From contig JAAWIL010000016.1 of NCBI GenBank assembly GCA_022796315.1, forward strand, positions 1-20,747: DNA of 20,747 bases, in the 5' to 3' direction. The notes below the pieces were generated by a model, which did no database searches, was not told the origin of the DNA, and was given only the letters and a program-made list of their open reading frames with translations. Of the stretch, positions 6,777 to 13,500 are shown one piece after another (within the stretch, counting starts at the first letter, position 1; the number at the start of each line of letters is the position of its first letter). A program made the position numbers and the translations under genes. The stretch is from Oscillibacter sp. (lineage in GTDB: Bacteria; Bacillota; Clostridia; Oscillospirales; Oscillospiraceae).

Positions 6777-8123
6777 CTATGGCTCTTTTACAACCTTCAC
6801 AGCCTCCACCCCGTACTGCCGGAACAGCGCCAGGGCCTCCCGCCCGATCCGCTCGCCGCTGACGGCGATGGGAACCGCCGGGGGACAGCCCACCGTGGGC
6901 GCGCCGCACACCCGGCCCAAGGCCTCCTCCGCCCGGACCGTCTCCTGGGGCGCGAAGAGGGCCTGCCGGATGGAGAGCACCCGCTCCCCCTTGGCCAGGG
7001 GCAGGGCGGGACGAACCCGGGCGGGCCCCGGAACGGCCAGGCCCGGCGCGTTGGCCGCGATTCGGAAGGCCTCCTTGTCCATGGCCCCCGAGGCCATAAG
7101 GACACAGAAGTCCCGGTCCGCGTACTCCGGCTCCACGCCGCCGGCCCGCAGAAGGTCCGCCAGGGCGGAGCCCTCCCAGCCGGAGCGGGACGCGTCAAAG
7201 GTGAGCTTTAAGGGCTCGTCCCCCGCGAAGACCCAGCCCTGGGCGGACAGGCTCTGTCTGACCCCGGCCAGTCCCCCGGCGGCGGCGCGGAGGCGGTCCG
7301 GGCCCTCTCCGGCCAAATAATCGTTGCAGAGATCCAAGGACGCCAAAGTCAGATAGGACGGGCTGGTGGACCCAAAGAGCGCCAGGGCCTCCCGCGCCCG
7401 GTCCCGGAGGCCCGCCGGGGCGGTTTTGGCGAGATGGAGATAGGCTCCGCCGGTGAGCACCGGCAGCGTCTTATGGGCGGAGTCGCAGCAGAGGTCCGCC
7501 CCCTGGTCCAGGGGGTGCAGGGAGGGCCGCAGAAACCGCAGGTATGCCCCGTGGGCGTTGTCCACCAACAGCGGGGTTCCCCGGCGGCGGCAGACCTCCG
7601 CCAGCCCGGGAATGTCCTGGAGGTTCCCCAGGTAGTCGGGGCTGGTGACGTACACGGCGGCCGGGGGCGTCTCCAGCTGCCCCAGGGCCTCCTCCAGGTC
7701 CTCCGCCGTGACGGGACAGGCGCAGAGGGATTGCGTCTCCTCCGGCCACAGCCACACCGGCTCGAAGTCCAGCAGGGCGGCGGCGTGGACGAAGGCCTTG
7801 TGGACATTCCGGGCGGCCAGGATCACCGGGGGGGTGCCCAACCGGCGGTTCTGGAGGGCCAGGAACAGCATGGCCTTGATACACTGGGTAGACCCCTCCG
7901 TGGAGTAGAAGGAGGCGGCGGAACCGAAGAGGGCGGCGGCGTGTTCCTCGCTTTCGGCAATCATCCCCGCCGCCTCATAGAGGGAGTCCGCCCCCCGGAT
8001 CTCCGTGATGTCCCAGGACTCACAGCCCAGGGGGCCGTTCACGCCCTTGTGCCCCGGCATGTGGAACCGGGCCATGCCCTCGTTTTGATAGCCCCGCAGG
8101 AAGTCCCAGATGGGCGTGGTCAT
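6777..8123 (-). CDS. Orn/Lys/Arg-type PLP decarboxylase
   Basis: 448 aa, slightly shorter than the roughly 480-aa Bacillus-type basic amino acid decarboxylases. Fold type I PLP enzyme: HMPGHKG (21-27) and DITEIRGADSL are family hallmarks, STEGST (74-79) binds the cofactor phosphate, D188 and H191 in DNAHGAY contact the PLP ring, and K218 in DSAHKTLPVLTGG is the Schiff-base lysine. It should decarboxylate arginine, lysine or ornithine to a polyamine precursor; which one cannot be told. The start at 8123 is fixed by an ATGA overlap with the stop of scfB; a longer in-frame start at 8198 would lie inside scfB. Coupling to a RiPP maturase is unexpected. It ends at the terminator at 6734-6771. Confidence 0.92.
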   Translation of the reverse strand: MTTPIWDFLRGYQNEGMARFHMPGHKGVNGPLGCESWDITEIRGADSLYEAAGMIAESEEHAAALFGSAASFYSTEGSTQCIKAMLFLALQNRRLGTPPVILAARNVHKAFVHAAALLDFEPVWLWPEETQSLCACPVTAEDLEEALGQLETPPAAVYVTSPDYLGNLQDIPGLAEVCRRRGTPLLVDNAHGAYLRFLRPSLHPLDQGADLCCDSAHKTLPVLTGGAYLHLAKTAPAGLRDRAREALALFGSTSPSYLTLASLDLCNDYLAGEGPDRLRAAAGGLAGVRQSLSAQGWVFAGDEPLKLTFDASRSGWEGSALADLLRAGGVEPEYADRDFCVLMASGAMDKEAFRIAANAPGLAVPGPARVRPALPLAKGERVLSIRQALFAPQETVRAEEALGRVCGAPTVGCPPAVPIAVSGERIGREALALFRQYGVEAVKVVKEP

Positions 8124-9511
8124 GGCTGTTCCGCCGCGCCTGCCCGGACGGCCTGCATCATAATGGCGCACTCGATCCGCTTGCGGAACAGCTCGCACCC
8201 CGCCTCATAGACGCCCCGGATGGACCCGGTGGCGTGGTAGGCGTTGGCGGCGCAGCCGCCGGAGCAGTAGAGCTTGGCCCAGCAGTTGGCGCAGTCGGGC
8301 CGGGCGTAGGCGTTGCAGGCCCGGAACTCCTCCCGCAGCTGGGGCTGGGTCACGCCGTTCCACACGTCCCCCAGCTTGTAGGCCTCCTCCCCCACGAACT
8401 GGTGGCAGGGATACAGGTCCCCCCAGGGGGTGACGGCCATGTACTCCGTGCCGGAGCCGCAGCCGGAGATCCGCTTGTAGACGCAGGGCCCCCCGGTGAG
8501 GTCCAGCATGTAGTGATAGAAGGTGATCGGCCTGCCCTCCCGTTCCCGGCGGAGCATGTCCCTGGCCAGGAGCTCGTACTGCTCCTTGACCACCTCCAGG
8601 TCCTCCGGCGTCAGGGCCGCTGGGTCCCCGGGGGCGCAGACCACCGGCTCCATGGAGAGCTCGGTAAAGCCCAGATCGTCGGCCATGTGGAAGAGATCCT
8701 TGGTGAAGTCCGGGTTGCGGTGGGTGAAGGTCCCCCGGATGTAATAGGTCCCCCGCTTCCGGGAGGCCACCAGCTTCTGGAACCTGGGCACCACCCGGTC
8801 ATAGCTGCCCCTGCCGGCATAGTCCACCCGGGCCGCGTCGTGGATCTCCCGCCGCCCGTCCAGGGAGAGGACCACATTGTCCATCTCCCGATTGGCGAAG
8901 TCGATGACCTCGTCGTCCAGCAGCATTCCGTTGGTGGTCAGGGTAAAGCGGAAGTGCTTCCCCCGCTCCCGCTCCACACCGCGGGCATAGGCCACCAGCC
9001 GCTTCACTACCTCCCAGTTCATCAGCGGCTCCCCGCCGAAGAAGTCCACCTCCAGATTGCGGCGGCTGCCGGAGTGGTCCATGAGGAAGTCCAGGGCCTG
9101 TTTGCCCACCTCAAAGCTCATCACCGCCCGGTCCCCGTGGTACTTGCCCTGGCTGGCGAAGCAGTAGGCACAGTTGAGGTTGCAGGTGTGGGCCACGTGG
9201 AGGCACAGCGCCTTCACGACGTCGCCGGAGCGCTCCTTGAACGTCCCCGCGAGATCTGCGAAGGAATCGGGCGTAAAGAGCTTGCCCGCCTCCTTCAGGG
9301 CCTCCACATCGGCGGCACACTGCCGCAGTTCCGGTTCCGTCACGTCGGGCCGGCCGGCGTATTTTTCCAGCAGCGCGGAGACGATCTCCCCGGTGCTGTG
9401 GGTCTCAAAGAGGCTGATGACGTCATAGGCCACCTCGTCCACCACGTGGATGGAGCCGGAGCAGGTGTCCAGGACGATGTTGCAGCCGTTCAGTTGGTAT
9501 GCGTGTACCAT
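8120..9511 (-). CDS. scfB: SCIFF peptide maturase, radical SAM/SPASM enzyme
   Basis: 463 aa, close to the usual length of these maturases. The N-terminal 90 residues look like the peptide-recognition (RRE, PqqD-like) domain. The radical SAM core starts at CNLNCAYCF, with cluster ligands C110, C114 and C117, and has GGEP at 159-162. The C-terminal SPASM region (about 335-440) carries many cysteines, including CGSGTEYM, PCHQF and CANCWAKLYCSGGC, for auxiliary Fe-S clusters. The enzyme makes a thioether crosslink in the SCIFF precursor. AGGAGGT precedes the ATG. The precursor gene lies 78 bases upstream with a terminator between, and the decarboxylase overlaps its 3' end. Anaerobic, cytoplasmic. 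Confidence 0.96.
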   Translation of the reverse strand: MVHAYQLNGCNIVLDTCSGSIHVVDEVAYDVISLFETHSTGEIVSALLEKYAGRPDVTEPELRQCAADVEALKEAGKLFTPDSFADLAGTFKERSGDVVKALCLHVAHTCNLNCAYCFASQGKYHGDRAVMSFEVGKQALDFLMDHSGSRRNLEVDFFGGEPLMNWEVVKRLVAYARGVERERGKHFRFTLTTNGMLLDDEVIDFANREMDNVVLSLDGRREIHDAARVDYAGRGSYDRVVPRFQKLVASRKRGTYYIRGTFTHRNPDFTKDLFHMADDLGFTELSMEPVVCAPGDPAALTPEDLEVVKEQYELLARDMLRREREGRPITFYHYMLDLTGGPCVYKRISGCGSGTEYMAVTPWGDLYPCHQFVGEEAYKLGDVWNGVTQPQLREEFRACNAYARPDCANCWAKLYCSGGCAANAYHATGSIRGVYEAGCELFRKRIECAIMMQAVRAGAAEQP

Positions 9512-9550
9512 GTTGACCTCCTGTCAAAAATCTCTCGCTCCCCGGCCAAG

Positions 9551-9578
9551 AAAAACGCCGCCTGACGGCGGCGTTTTT
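9551..9578 (-). terminator. Terminator/attenuator between scfA and scfB
   Basis: AAAAACGCCGCC, loop, GGCGGCGTTTTT: a perfect 12-bp stem including the A and T tracts. It lies 11 bases after the scfA stop in the direction of transcription. It should let most transcripts end after scfA, with read-through supplying the maturase at lower level. Confidence 0.85.
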
Positions 9579-9589
9579 GGGGGGATTGC

Positions 9590-9730
9590 TTACTGCTTCT
9601 CGCACTTCTGGTTGGCCACGCCGCAGCTGGTCTTGCAGGCGGACTGGCAGGAGGTCTGGCACTCGCCGCAGCCGCCGTGCTTGGCGCTCTCGCACAGGTT
9701 CCGGGTCTCCAGCGTCTTGATTCTCTCCAT
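9590..9730 (-). CDS. scfA: SCIFF-family ranthipeptide precursor
   Basis: 46 aa, beginning MERIKTLETRNL and ending QKCEKQ. SCIFF means six cysteines in forty-five residues; the canonical six are C21, C24, C28, C32, C36 and C43, spaced C-x2-C-x3-C-x3-C-x3-C-x6-C. There is a seventh cysteine, C13, in the leader part. The core QTSCQSACKTSC is highly typical. Position 37 is Gly, where from memory the characterised C. thermocellum peptide has the Thr that bonds to Cys32. GGGAGAG lies in front of the ATG and a consensus promoter at 9799-9827 drives it. Family assignment rests on this motif plus the maturase gene next door. Function in the cell is not established for the family. Confidence 0.96.
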   Translation of the reverse strand: MERIKTLETRNLCESAKHGGCGECQTSCQSACKTSCGVANQKCEKQ

Positions 9731-9798
9731 GATGTATCTCTCCCATCTTTGTATTCTCGGGCCGGCGTCCGGAGGGACGGCGGCTGTTTATCGGAGGA

Positions 9799-9827
9799 AT
9801 TTTATCACAACTCTTTGGAAAAGTCAA
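9799..9827 (-). promoter_or_regulatory. scfA promoter
   Basis: On the minus strand, TTGACT (9827-9822), 17 bases, TAAAAT (9804-9799). The leader to the scfA ATG is about 60 bases and GC-rich. Confidence 0.85.
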
Positions 9828-10058
9828 GGATTTGGGGCTAGGGGGGAGTGTCCGATTGCGCAGTTTCTGGCGGTTCCTGCGGACCCTGTAGGGGCGGCAA
9901 CCTGCCGCCCGTCCTTCCCCGACCTCCGGATTCTTGTTAAAACGGCGACCCGGCAGGGCCCGGACCCCTGGCGTAGGGCCCGGACCCCTGGCCGGGCCAA
10001 TCCCCCCCTGCCGCCCGATTCCTTCAACGGGACACACCGTCCTCACGGTTTATGGATG
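9828..10058. repeat. Gene-free spacer with hairpin and 18-bp tandem repeat
   Basis: No gene is supported here. A perfect 8-bp hairpin (GGGCGGCA, ACC, TGCCGCCC) lies at 9892-9910 inside a sequence of the GTAGGGGCGGC type, which I recall as a common intergenic repeat in gut Clostridia. AGGGCCCGGACCCCTGGC occurs twice in tandem at 9955-9972 and 9975-9992 (20-bp period). Long open frames across it are compositional. Confidence 0.6.
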
Positions 10059-10085
10059 AAAAAAAGCGCCCTCCGGATCAGGCGC
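10059..10085 (-). terminator. Terminator of the 51-aa small protein gene
   Basis: On the minus strand GGATGA-side T7 run (10065-10059) follows the stem GCGCC / GGCGC (10085-10081 with 10070-10066) enclosing a ten-base loop that contains TCCGGA. It starts immediately after the stop codon of the small gene. Confidence 0.75.
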
Positions 10086-10086
10086 G

Positions 10087-10242
10087 TCATTCCACCGGCT
10101 CCACCCCATCCAGATAGCGCCCCTCGGTCTCCTGCTGTGCCTGGATCAAGATGATCCGGGCGGCCTGATCCTCTCCCCGCTCCAGCTGTTCCACGGCCTT
10201 GCTGACCGCGTTGAACAGATGATAATACATCTCTTTGTACAT
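10087..10242 (-). CDS. Small conserved-looking protein (51 aa)
   Basis: 51 aa beginning MYKEMYYHLFNAVSKAVEQL and ending GVEPVE. The whole protein looks like two amphipathic helices rich in Glu and Gln. The MYkEMYyhLFNAv start is a pattern I associate with small uncharacterised proteins of Clostridia and their phages, from memory only. The start was chosen because GGAGG lies eight bases upstream; the earlier in-frame ATG codons at 10257 and 10263 have no such site. It has its own consensus promoter and a terminator directly after the stop, strong support for a real monocistronic gene despite its size. It is divergent from the XRE regulator at 10381. Function unknown. Confidence 0.85.
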   Translation of the reverse strand: MYKEMYYHLFNAVSKAVEQLERGEDQAARIILIQAQQETEGRYLDGVEPVE

Positions 10243-10281
10243 TCTCTCTTCCTCCATATTCATATTTTAGGCCGTAATCCA

Positions 10282-10310
10282 ACTATATCGTCGATTTTTT
10301 CATTTGTCAA
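10282..10310 (-). promoter_or_regulatory. Promoter of the 51-aa protein gene
   Basis: On the minus strand, TTGACA (10310-10305), 17 bases, TATAGT (10287-10282). The -35 box reaches to within about 70 bases of the divergent XRE start, so that regulator could act here. Confidence 0.82.
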
Positions 10311-10380
10311 GCAGGAATTCGATTTATAGCCTGTTTATGTATCTTCCAGATTCCATATGCTAATCTCATGGAGGTACATT

Positions 10381-10704
10381 ATGAATCTTGACTATAAAGA
10401 AGTCGGCCGAAGGATTGCCAAACGCCGAAAAGCCTTAAACCTGAAGCAAGCTGTTGTAGAAGAGCGTGCAGGAATGGGCTGCAAGTACCTCTCCAGCATT
10501 GAAAGAGCGGTTTCTATTCCTTCCGCAGAGGTTCTTACACGCCTGGCCCTCGTCTTAAACACCACCCCGGACGAATTCCTCCTGGGCGCCGTCCGCCAGC
10601 AGGACGCCCGCTGGAAGGACGTGGCCCAGCTCCTGCAAACCATGGACGATGGCCAACTGGACTTGGCCGAAAGTTTTCTGACCTGGCTCTCGGAGCGGGA
10701 CTGA
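10381..10704 (+). CDS. XRE-family transcriptional regulator
   Basis: 107 aa. The start is the ATG with TGGAGG eight bases upstream, not the earlier in-frame ATG at 10357. The helix-turn-helix occupies about residues 5-64 (VGRRIAKRRKALNLKQAVVE, then SSIERAVSIPSAEVLTRLA), and the tail of about 40 residues ends in SFLTWLSERD. The first 170 bases are clearly richer in A+T and use different codons from the GC-rich remainder, suggesting a recently acquired or mosaic gene. It is divergent from the 51-aa gene, a usual arrangement for a regulator and its target. No convincing promoter was found for it; AGATT and AATCT arms at 10348-10365 may be an operator. It ends in a strong hairpin shared with pgsA. 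Confidence 0.88.
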   Translation: MNLDYKEVGRRIAKRRKALNLKQAVVEERAGMGCKYLSSIERAVSIPSAEVLTRLALVLNTTPDEFLLGAVRQQDARWKDVAQLLQTMDDGQLDLAESFLTWLSERD

Positions 10705-10727
10705 CCCGCCGCCCCAAAACGCAGACA

Positions 10728-10755
10728 AACCGCCGCCCCTTACGGGGCGGCGGTT
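10728..10755. terminator. Bidirectional terminator between XRE gene and pgsA
   Basis: AACCGCCGCCCC, loop TTAC, GGGGCGGCGGTT: a perfect 12-bp stem followed by TCTTCT on the plus strand and a T-containing tract on the minus strand. It lies between two convergent genes and can serve both. Confidence 0.85.
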
Positions 10756-10772
10756 CTTCTCTCCGGTCTTCC

Positions 10773-11348
10773 TCACACCGACCGGATCACATCCTTGTTC
10801 TTCACAAAATACTCCACGCCGGAGTACAGCGTTGTCAGCACAATCACCCACACGCACACCGGGTCCATCCACCGCAGCCAACCCAGAGGCAGGGCCGTCA
10901 GGGGCTCCGAGGCCGCCCAGGCAATCTCCGGACCCAGCAGCAGCATCAGCGTCAGGCACACCATGGTGGCGGCGGTCTTCACCTTCCCGGACCACCCGGC
11001 GGCGATGACCCGCCCCTCGTCGCTGGCGATCATTCTAAGGCCGCTGACGGCGAACTCCCGGCAGATGACAACCAGCAGCGCCCAGGCGGGCATCCGTCCC
11101 GCCTCCACAAACCACAGCATGGCCGCCGTCACCAGCATCTTGTCCGCCAAGGGGTCCGCAAACTTGCCGAAATCCGTCACCAGGTTGTACTTCCTGGCAA
11201 TCTTGCCATCCAGCAGGTCCGTCAGGCTGGCGGCGATAAACACGGCCAGGGCAACATAGTCCGCCCCGGGGAAGCCCCAGTACAGCACTCCCATAAACAC
11301 GGGGATCAGCACGATCCGCAGCAGCGTCAGCTTATTGGGAAGATTCAT
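10773..11348 (-). CDS. pgsA: CDP-diacylglycerol--glycerol-3-phosphate phosphatidyltransferase
   Basis: 191 aa, normal length. It makes phosphatidylglycerol phosphate, the precursor of phosphatidylglycerol and cardiolipin, in the cytoplasmic membrane. The CDP-alcohol phosphatidyltransferase motif is complete: D44, D47, G48, A51, R52, G61, D65 and D69 in the D-x2-D-G-x2-A-R-x8-G-x3-D-x3-D spacing. Several hydrophobic helices surround it (about 8-25, 30-42, 73-100, 120-170). The ATG lies 17 bases inside the end of the preceding Cdd1-type gene, with GAGGAG upstream, so it is coupled to the rimO transcript. In many Clostridia pgsA stands next to recA; here recA is about 4 kb away. Confidence 0.96.
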   Translation of the reverse strand: MNLPNKLTLLRIVLIPVFMGVLYWGFPGADYVALAVFIAASLTDLLDGKIARKYNLVTDFGKFADPLADKMLVTAAMLWFVEAGRMPAWALLVVICREFAVSGLRMIASDEGRVIAAGWSGKVKTAATMVCLTLMLLLGPEIAWAASEPLTALPLGWLRWMDPVCVWVIVLTTLYSGVEYFVKNKDVIRSV

Positions 11349-11622
11349 CCTGCTCGCTCCTCTCTTCCAATGGATACCGGCGGTCCTTCCAGAACCACCA
11401 CTTCAGTTTCTCCGGCTCCGGGTGCTCAGCGTAGTACACCGCCGCCCGCCACACGTACAGCGCGCACCGGTCCTCCCGGCGGCCCTTCATGGCACATTCC
11501 CGCAGGTACAGCACCTCCGGGTCCTGTCCCCGCAGGTCGGCCGCCTCCCGAATTCCCAGGCCCTCCATGACGGCGGCGATCCGCTTCCCCACGCCGGGGA
11601 TCTCCTCCAGGGGGCTCCTCAT
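11332..11622 (-). CDS. Helix-hairpin-helix protein, Cdd1/pathogenicity-locus type
   Basis: 96 aa. The N-terminal helix-hairpin-helix IPGVGKRIAAVMEGLGI (about residues 8-24) is of the kind that binds DNA backbone without sequence preference. It is followed by a Cys- and Trp-rich region (RECAMKGRREDRCALYVWRA, then WWFWKDR) that matches my memory of the Cdd1 family, also annotated as mitomycin-resistance-like. The ATG overlaps the rimO stop as ATGA, and pgsA starts inside its 3' end, so all three are translated from one message. A DNA-repair or DNA-binding role is plausible from the fold only. Confidence 0.8.
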   Translation of the reverse strand: MRSPLEEIPGVGKRIAAVMEGLGIREAADLRGQDPEVLYLRECAMKGRREDRCALYVWRAAVYYAEHPEPEKLKWWFWKDRRYPLEERSEQDESSQ

Positions 11623-12944
11623 GGCTCCGTCTCTCCGGTGAGCTCTCCGTCCATGGTTCCGGTGAACCGGACCCGGACAAAGGTCCCCGGGGCAATCTCC
11701 CGGTCCGCGGTGAAATAGATGCGCCCGTCAATGTCCGGGGACTCGGCGTAGCTGCGGCCAAAATACATCTGGGCCTGTCCGTCAAAGCCCTCGCAGAGAA
11801 CCTCCCGGCAGGTTCCCAGGCAGCCGTCGTTGTACGCGTCGATGATGTCCGACTGCACGTCCACGGCGATCTCCGCCCGCCGCTGGGCCTCCTCCGTGTC
11901 CACGTGGTCCATCCGCGCGGCCCGGGTGCCCTCCTCCGGGGAGAAGGGGAACACCCCCGCCCGCTCGATTTGAACCTCCCGCAGGAAGGCGCACAGCTCC
12001 TCGAACTCCGCCTCTCCCTCGCCGGGAAGGCCCGTAATGAGGCTGGTCCGCAGCACCAGGCCGGGAATCCGCTCCCGGAGCTTCGCGAACAGCGCCAGCA
12101 GGCTCGCCTTGGTATCCCGCCGGTTCATGGCCTTCAGAATCCCGTCGTTGCAGTGCTGGATAGGGATGTCCAGGTAGGGCAGGATCTTCGGCTCCGCCGC
12201 GATGGCGTCAATCAGCTCCTCCGTAATCTCATCGGGGTAGAGGTAGTGAAGGCGAATCCAGCGGAAGTCCAGCCTGCACAGCTCCCGCAGCAAGGCCGCC
12301 AGCTGGTGCTCCCCGTTCAGGTCGGTTCCGTACCGGGTGATGTCCTGGGCGACGACCAGCAGCTCCCGGACCCCGGCGGAGCTGAGCTCCGCCGCCTCAT
12401 CCAGCAGCTCCCCCATGGGGCGGCTGCGGTACTTTCCCCGCAGGGAGGGGATGACGCAGTAGGCGCAGTGGTTGTCACAGCCCTCGGCAATCCGCAGGTA
12501 GGCGTACCAGGGCGGCGTGGAGAGAATTCGGGGCCCGTTCTGGGGGGCGGTGTGGATGTTGCCCAGACGGCAGGGCCGGAGATCCTGCTCCAGGACCTCG
12601 GTAACGGCCTGGGCGATGTCCCCGTAGCTGCCGGTGCCCAGGATGCCGTCCACCTCCGGCAGCTCTTTCAAAACGTCCTGCCGGTAGCGCTGGGCCATGC
12701 AGCCGGTGACCAGGATTTTTTTCAGCTTCCCGGCCTGTTTCAGCTTTGAGAGTTCCAGGATCTGGTCGATGGCCTCCTCGCAGGCGGAGGCCAGGAAGCC
12801 GCAGGTGTTGACCACGGCTACGTCGGCGCCCTCCGGGGTGGGGACGATCTCGAATCCTGCGGACTGGGCGGTGGACATCATCTGCTCGCAGTTGACTTGG
12901 TTCTTGGCGCAGCCAAGGGATGTGAATGAGATCTTATAGGACAA
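11619..12944 (-). CDS. rimO: Ribosomal protein S12 methylthiotransferase
   Basis: 441 aa from the TTG start. It adds a methylthio group to a conserved Asp of ribosomal protein S12. The N-terminal MTTase domain has cluster cysteines C12, C48 and C82; the radical SAM motif CDNHCAYC supplies C156, C160 and C163; the C-terminus is a TRAM domain. IAEGCDNHCAYCVIPSLRGK separates it from MiaB and MtaB. The start is TTG because AAAGGAGGT lies eight bases before it and the protein then begins SYKISFTSLGC as usual; an in-frame ATG at 13013 would add 23 unrelated residues. The family-typical KNxVD reads KNQVNCE, a small variation. First gene of rimO, Cdd1-type gene, pgsA. Confidence 0.95.
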   Translation of the reverse strand: MSYKISFTSLGCAKNQVNCEQMMSTAQSAGFEIVPTPEGADVAVVNTCGFLASACEEAIDQILELSKLKQAGKLKKILVTGCMAQRYRQDVLKELPEVDGILGTGSYGDIAQAVTEVLEQDLRPCRLGNIHTAPQNGPRILSTPPWYAYLRIAEGCDNHCAYCVIPSLRGKYRSRPMGELLDEAAELSSAGVRELLVVAQDITRYGTDLNGEHQLAALLRELCRLDFRWIRLHYLYPDEITEELIDAIAAEPKILPYLDIPIQHCNDGILKAMNRRDTKASLLALFAKLRERIPGLVLRTSLITGLPGEGEAEFEELCAFLREVQIERAGVFPFSPEEGTRAARMDHVDTEEAQRRAEIAVDVQSDIIDAYNDGCLGTCREVLCEGFDGQAQMYFGRSYAESPDIDGRIYFTADREIAPGTFVRVRFTGTMDGELTGETEP

Positions 12945-13463
12945 GGTAGTACCTCCTTTGGCGCCGTTCCGGCGCGGGGGGATTGTTGCCATGATGATGG
13001 CCTGGCATTGCACCCCCCATGTCGTCGGAAGAAACTCCGCCGCTGCATTTCCGGCTGACGCCGAAAATTCCGCTCAAACTCCGTTCCTTCCTCCTCTCCC
13101 CACCGCGCGGGCGCGGCGGGGGCCCCTGATTTGGTCTTGCCAAAAAGAAAACGGGCCGTGCACGGTCCAAAAGAAAAAAACGCTGGTGGCAAACTGGACC
13201 TCTGGTCCAGTTTGCCAATGTACGGGGGTCGTCCCCGCCCGGTCAGGGCAGAGACTTGGACGCCCCTGCCGGCGCGCGCCGGACCCCTCAGGTGAAGAAC
13301 CCCTGGCCCGCGTTTGGGGTCCTGGGCGGAGGCTGTTGGGTGGTTGTCGGACGGTCTTCCCTGCTCTTTCCGCGCTTCCGCGCTGGCTGGGCTCTCCCGG
13401 AACCTCCAGCTTTCCCTGGGCCCCATCCTTACCTCCCCCTTTGGGGGAGGTGCCCCAGTGCGC
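12945..13463. other. Gene-free, hairpin-rich spacer
   Basis: About 520 bases with no supported gene between rimO and an XRE gene. It holds the rimO ribosome site at its left end, a GCGCC/GGCGC hairpin at 12961-12975, a 13-bp hairpin at 13188-13216, U-rich tracts on the minus strand near 13140-13190 that may end the XRE transcript, and hairpin repeats at 13431-13473. I could not find a convincing rimO promoter. Open frames across it in both strands look compositional and resemble no protein I know. Confidence 0.6.
13188..13216. repeat. Perfect 13-bp hairpin, possible terminator on minus strand
   Basis: GGCAAACTGGACC, loop TCT, GGTCCAGTTTGCC. On the minus strand it is followed by ACCAGCG and then a T7 run, and further on by a second near-perfect GC hairpin (GGACCGTGCACGGCCC) with its own T-rich tail. 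It could be a tandem terminator for the XRE gene 250 bases upstream, or an intergenic repeat. Confidence 0.55.
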
Positions 13464-13500
13464 TCACTGGGGCGGAGAGGGCTCTCCCTCCGGAACCTCC
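13389..13500. repeat. Paired-hairpin repeat overlapping the end of an XRE gene
   Basis: Two perfect 9-bp hairpins lie side by side: ACCTCCCCC/GGGGGAGGT (13431-13451) and GCCCCAGTG/CACTGGGGC (13452-13473). They are flanked by near-copies of GGCTCTCCCGGAACCTCC at 13390-13407 and 13480-13500 (the second has three extra bases). The CCTCCCCCTTTGGGGGAGG hairpin type is familiar to me as an intergenic repeat in gut Firmicutes. The stop codon of the XRE gene is inside the second hairpin. Confidence 0.65.

Noticed and set aside
9955..9992. CRISPR-like repetition
   Set aside because: Only two copies with a two-base gap, no spacers of usual length and no cas genes.
10043..10282. 79-codon minus-strand frame over the 51-aa gene
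   Set aside because: The alternative frame at 10087-10242 has the ribosome site, a promoter and a terminator at the right places, while this one runs through the terminator and is Gly/Arg-rich.
12934..13218. 94-codon frame on the minus strand upstream of rimO
   Set aside because: It runs through hairpins and into the rimO start in another frame; composition is Arg/Pro-rich and no ribosome site is seen.
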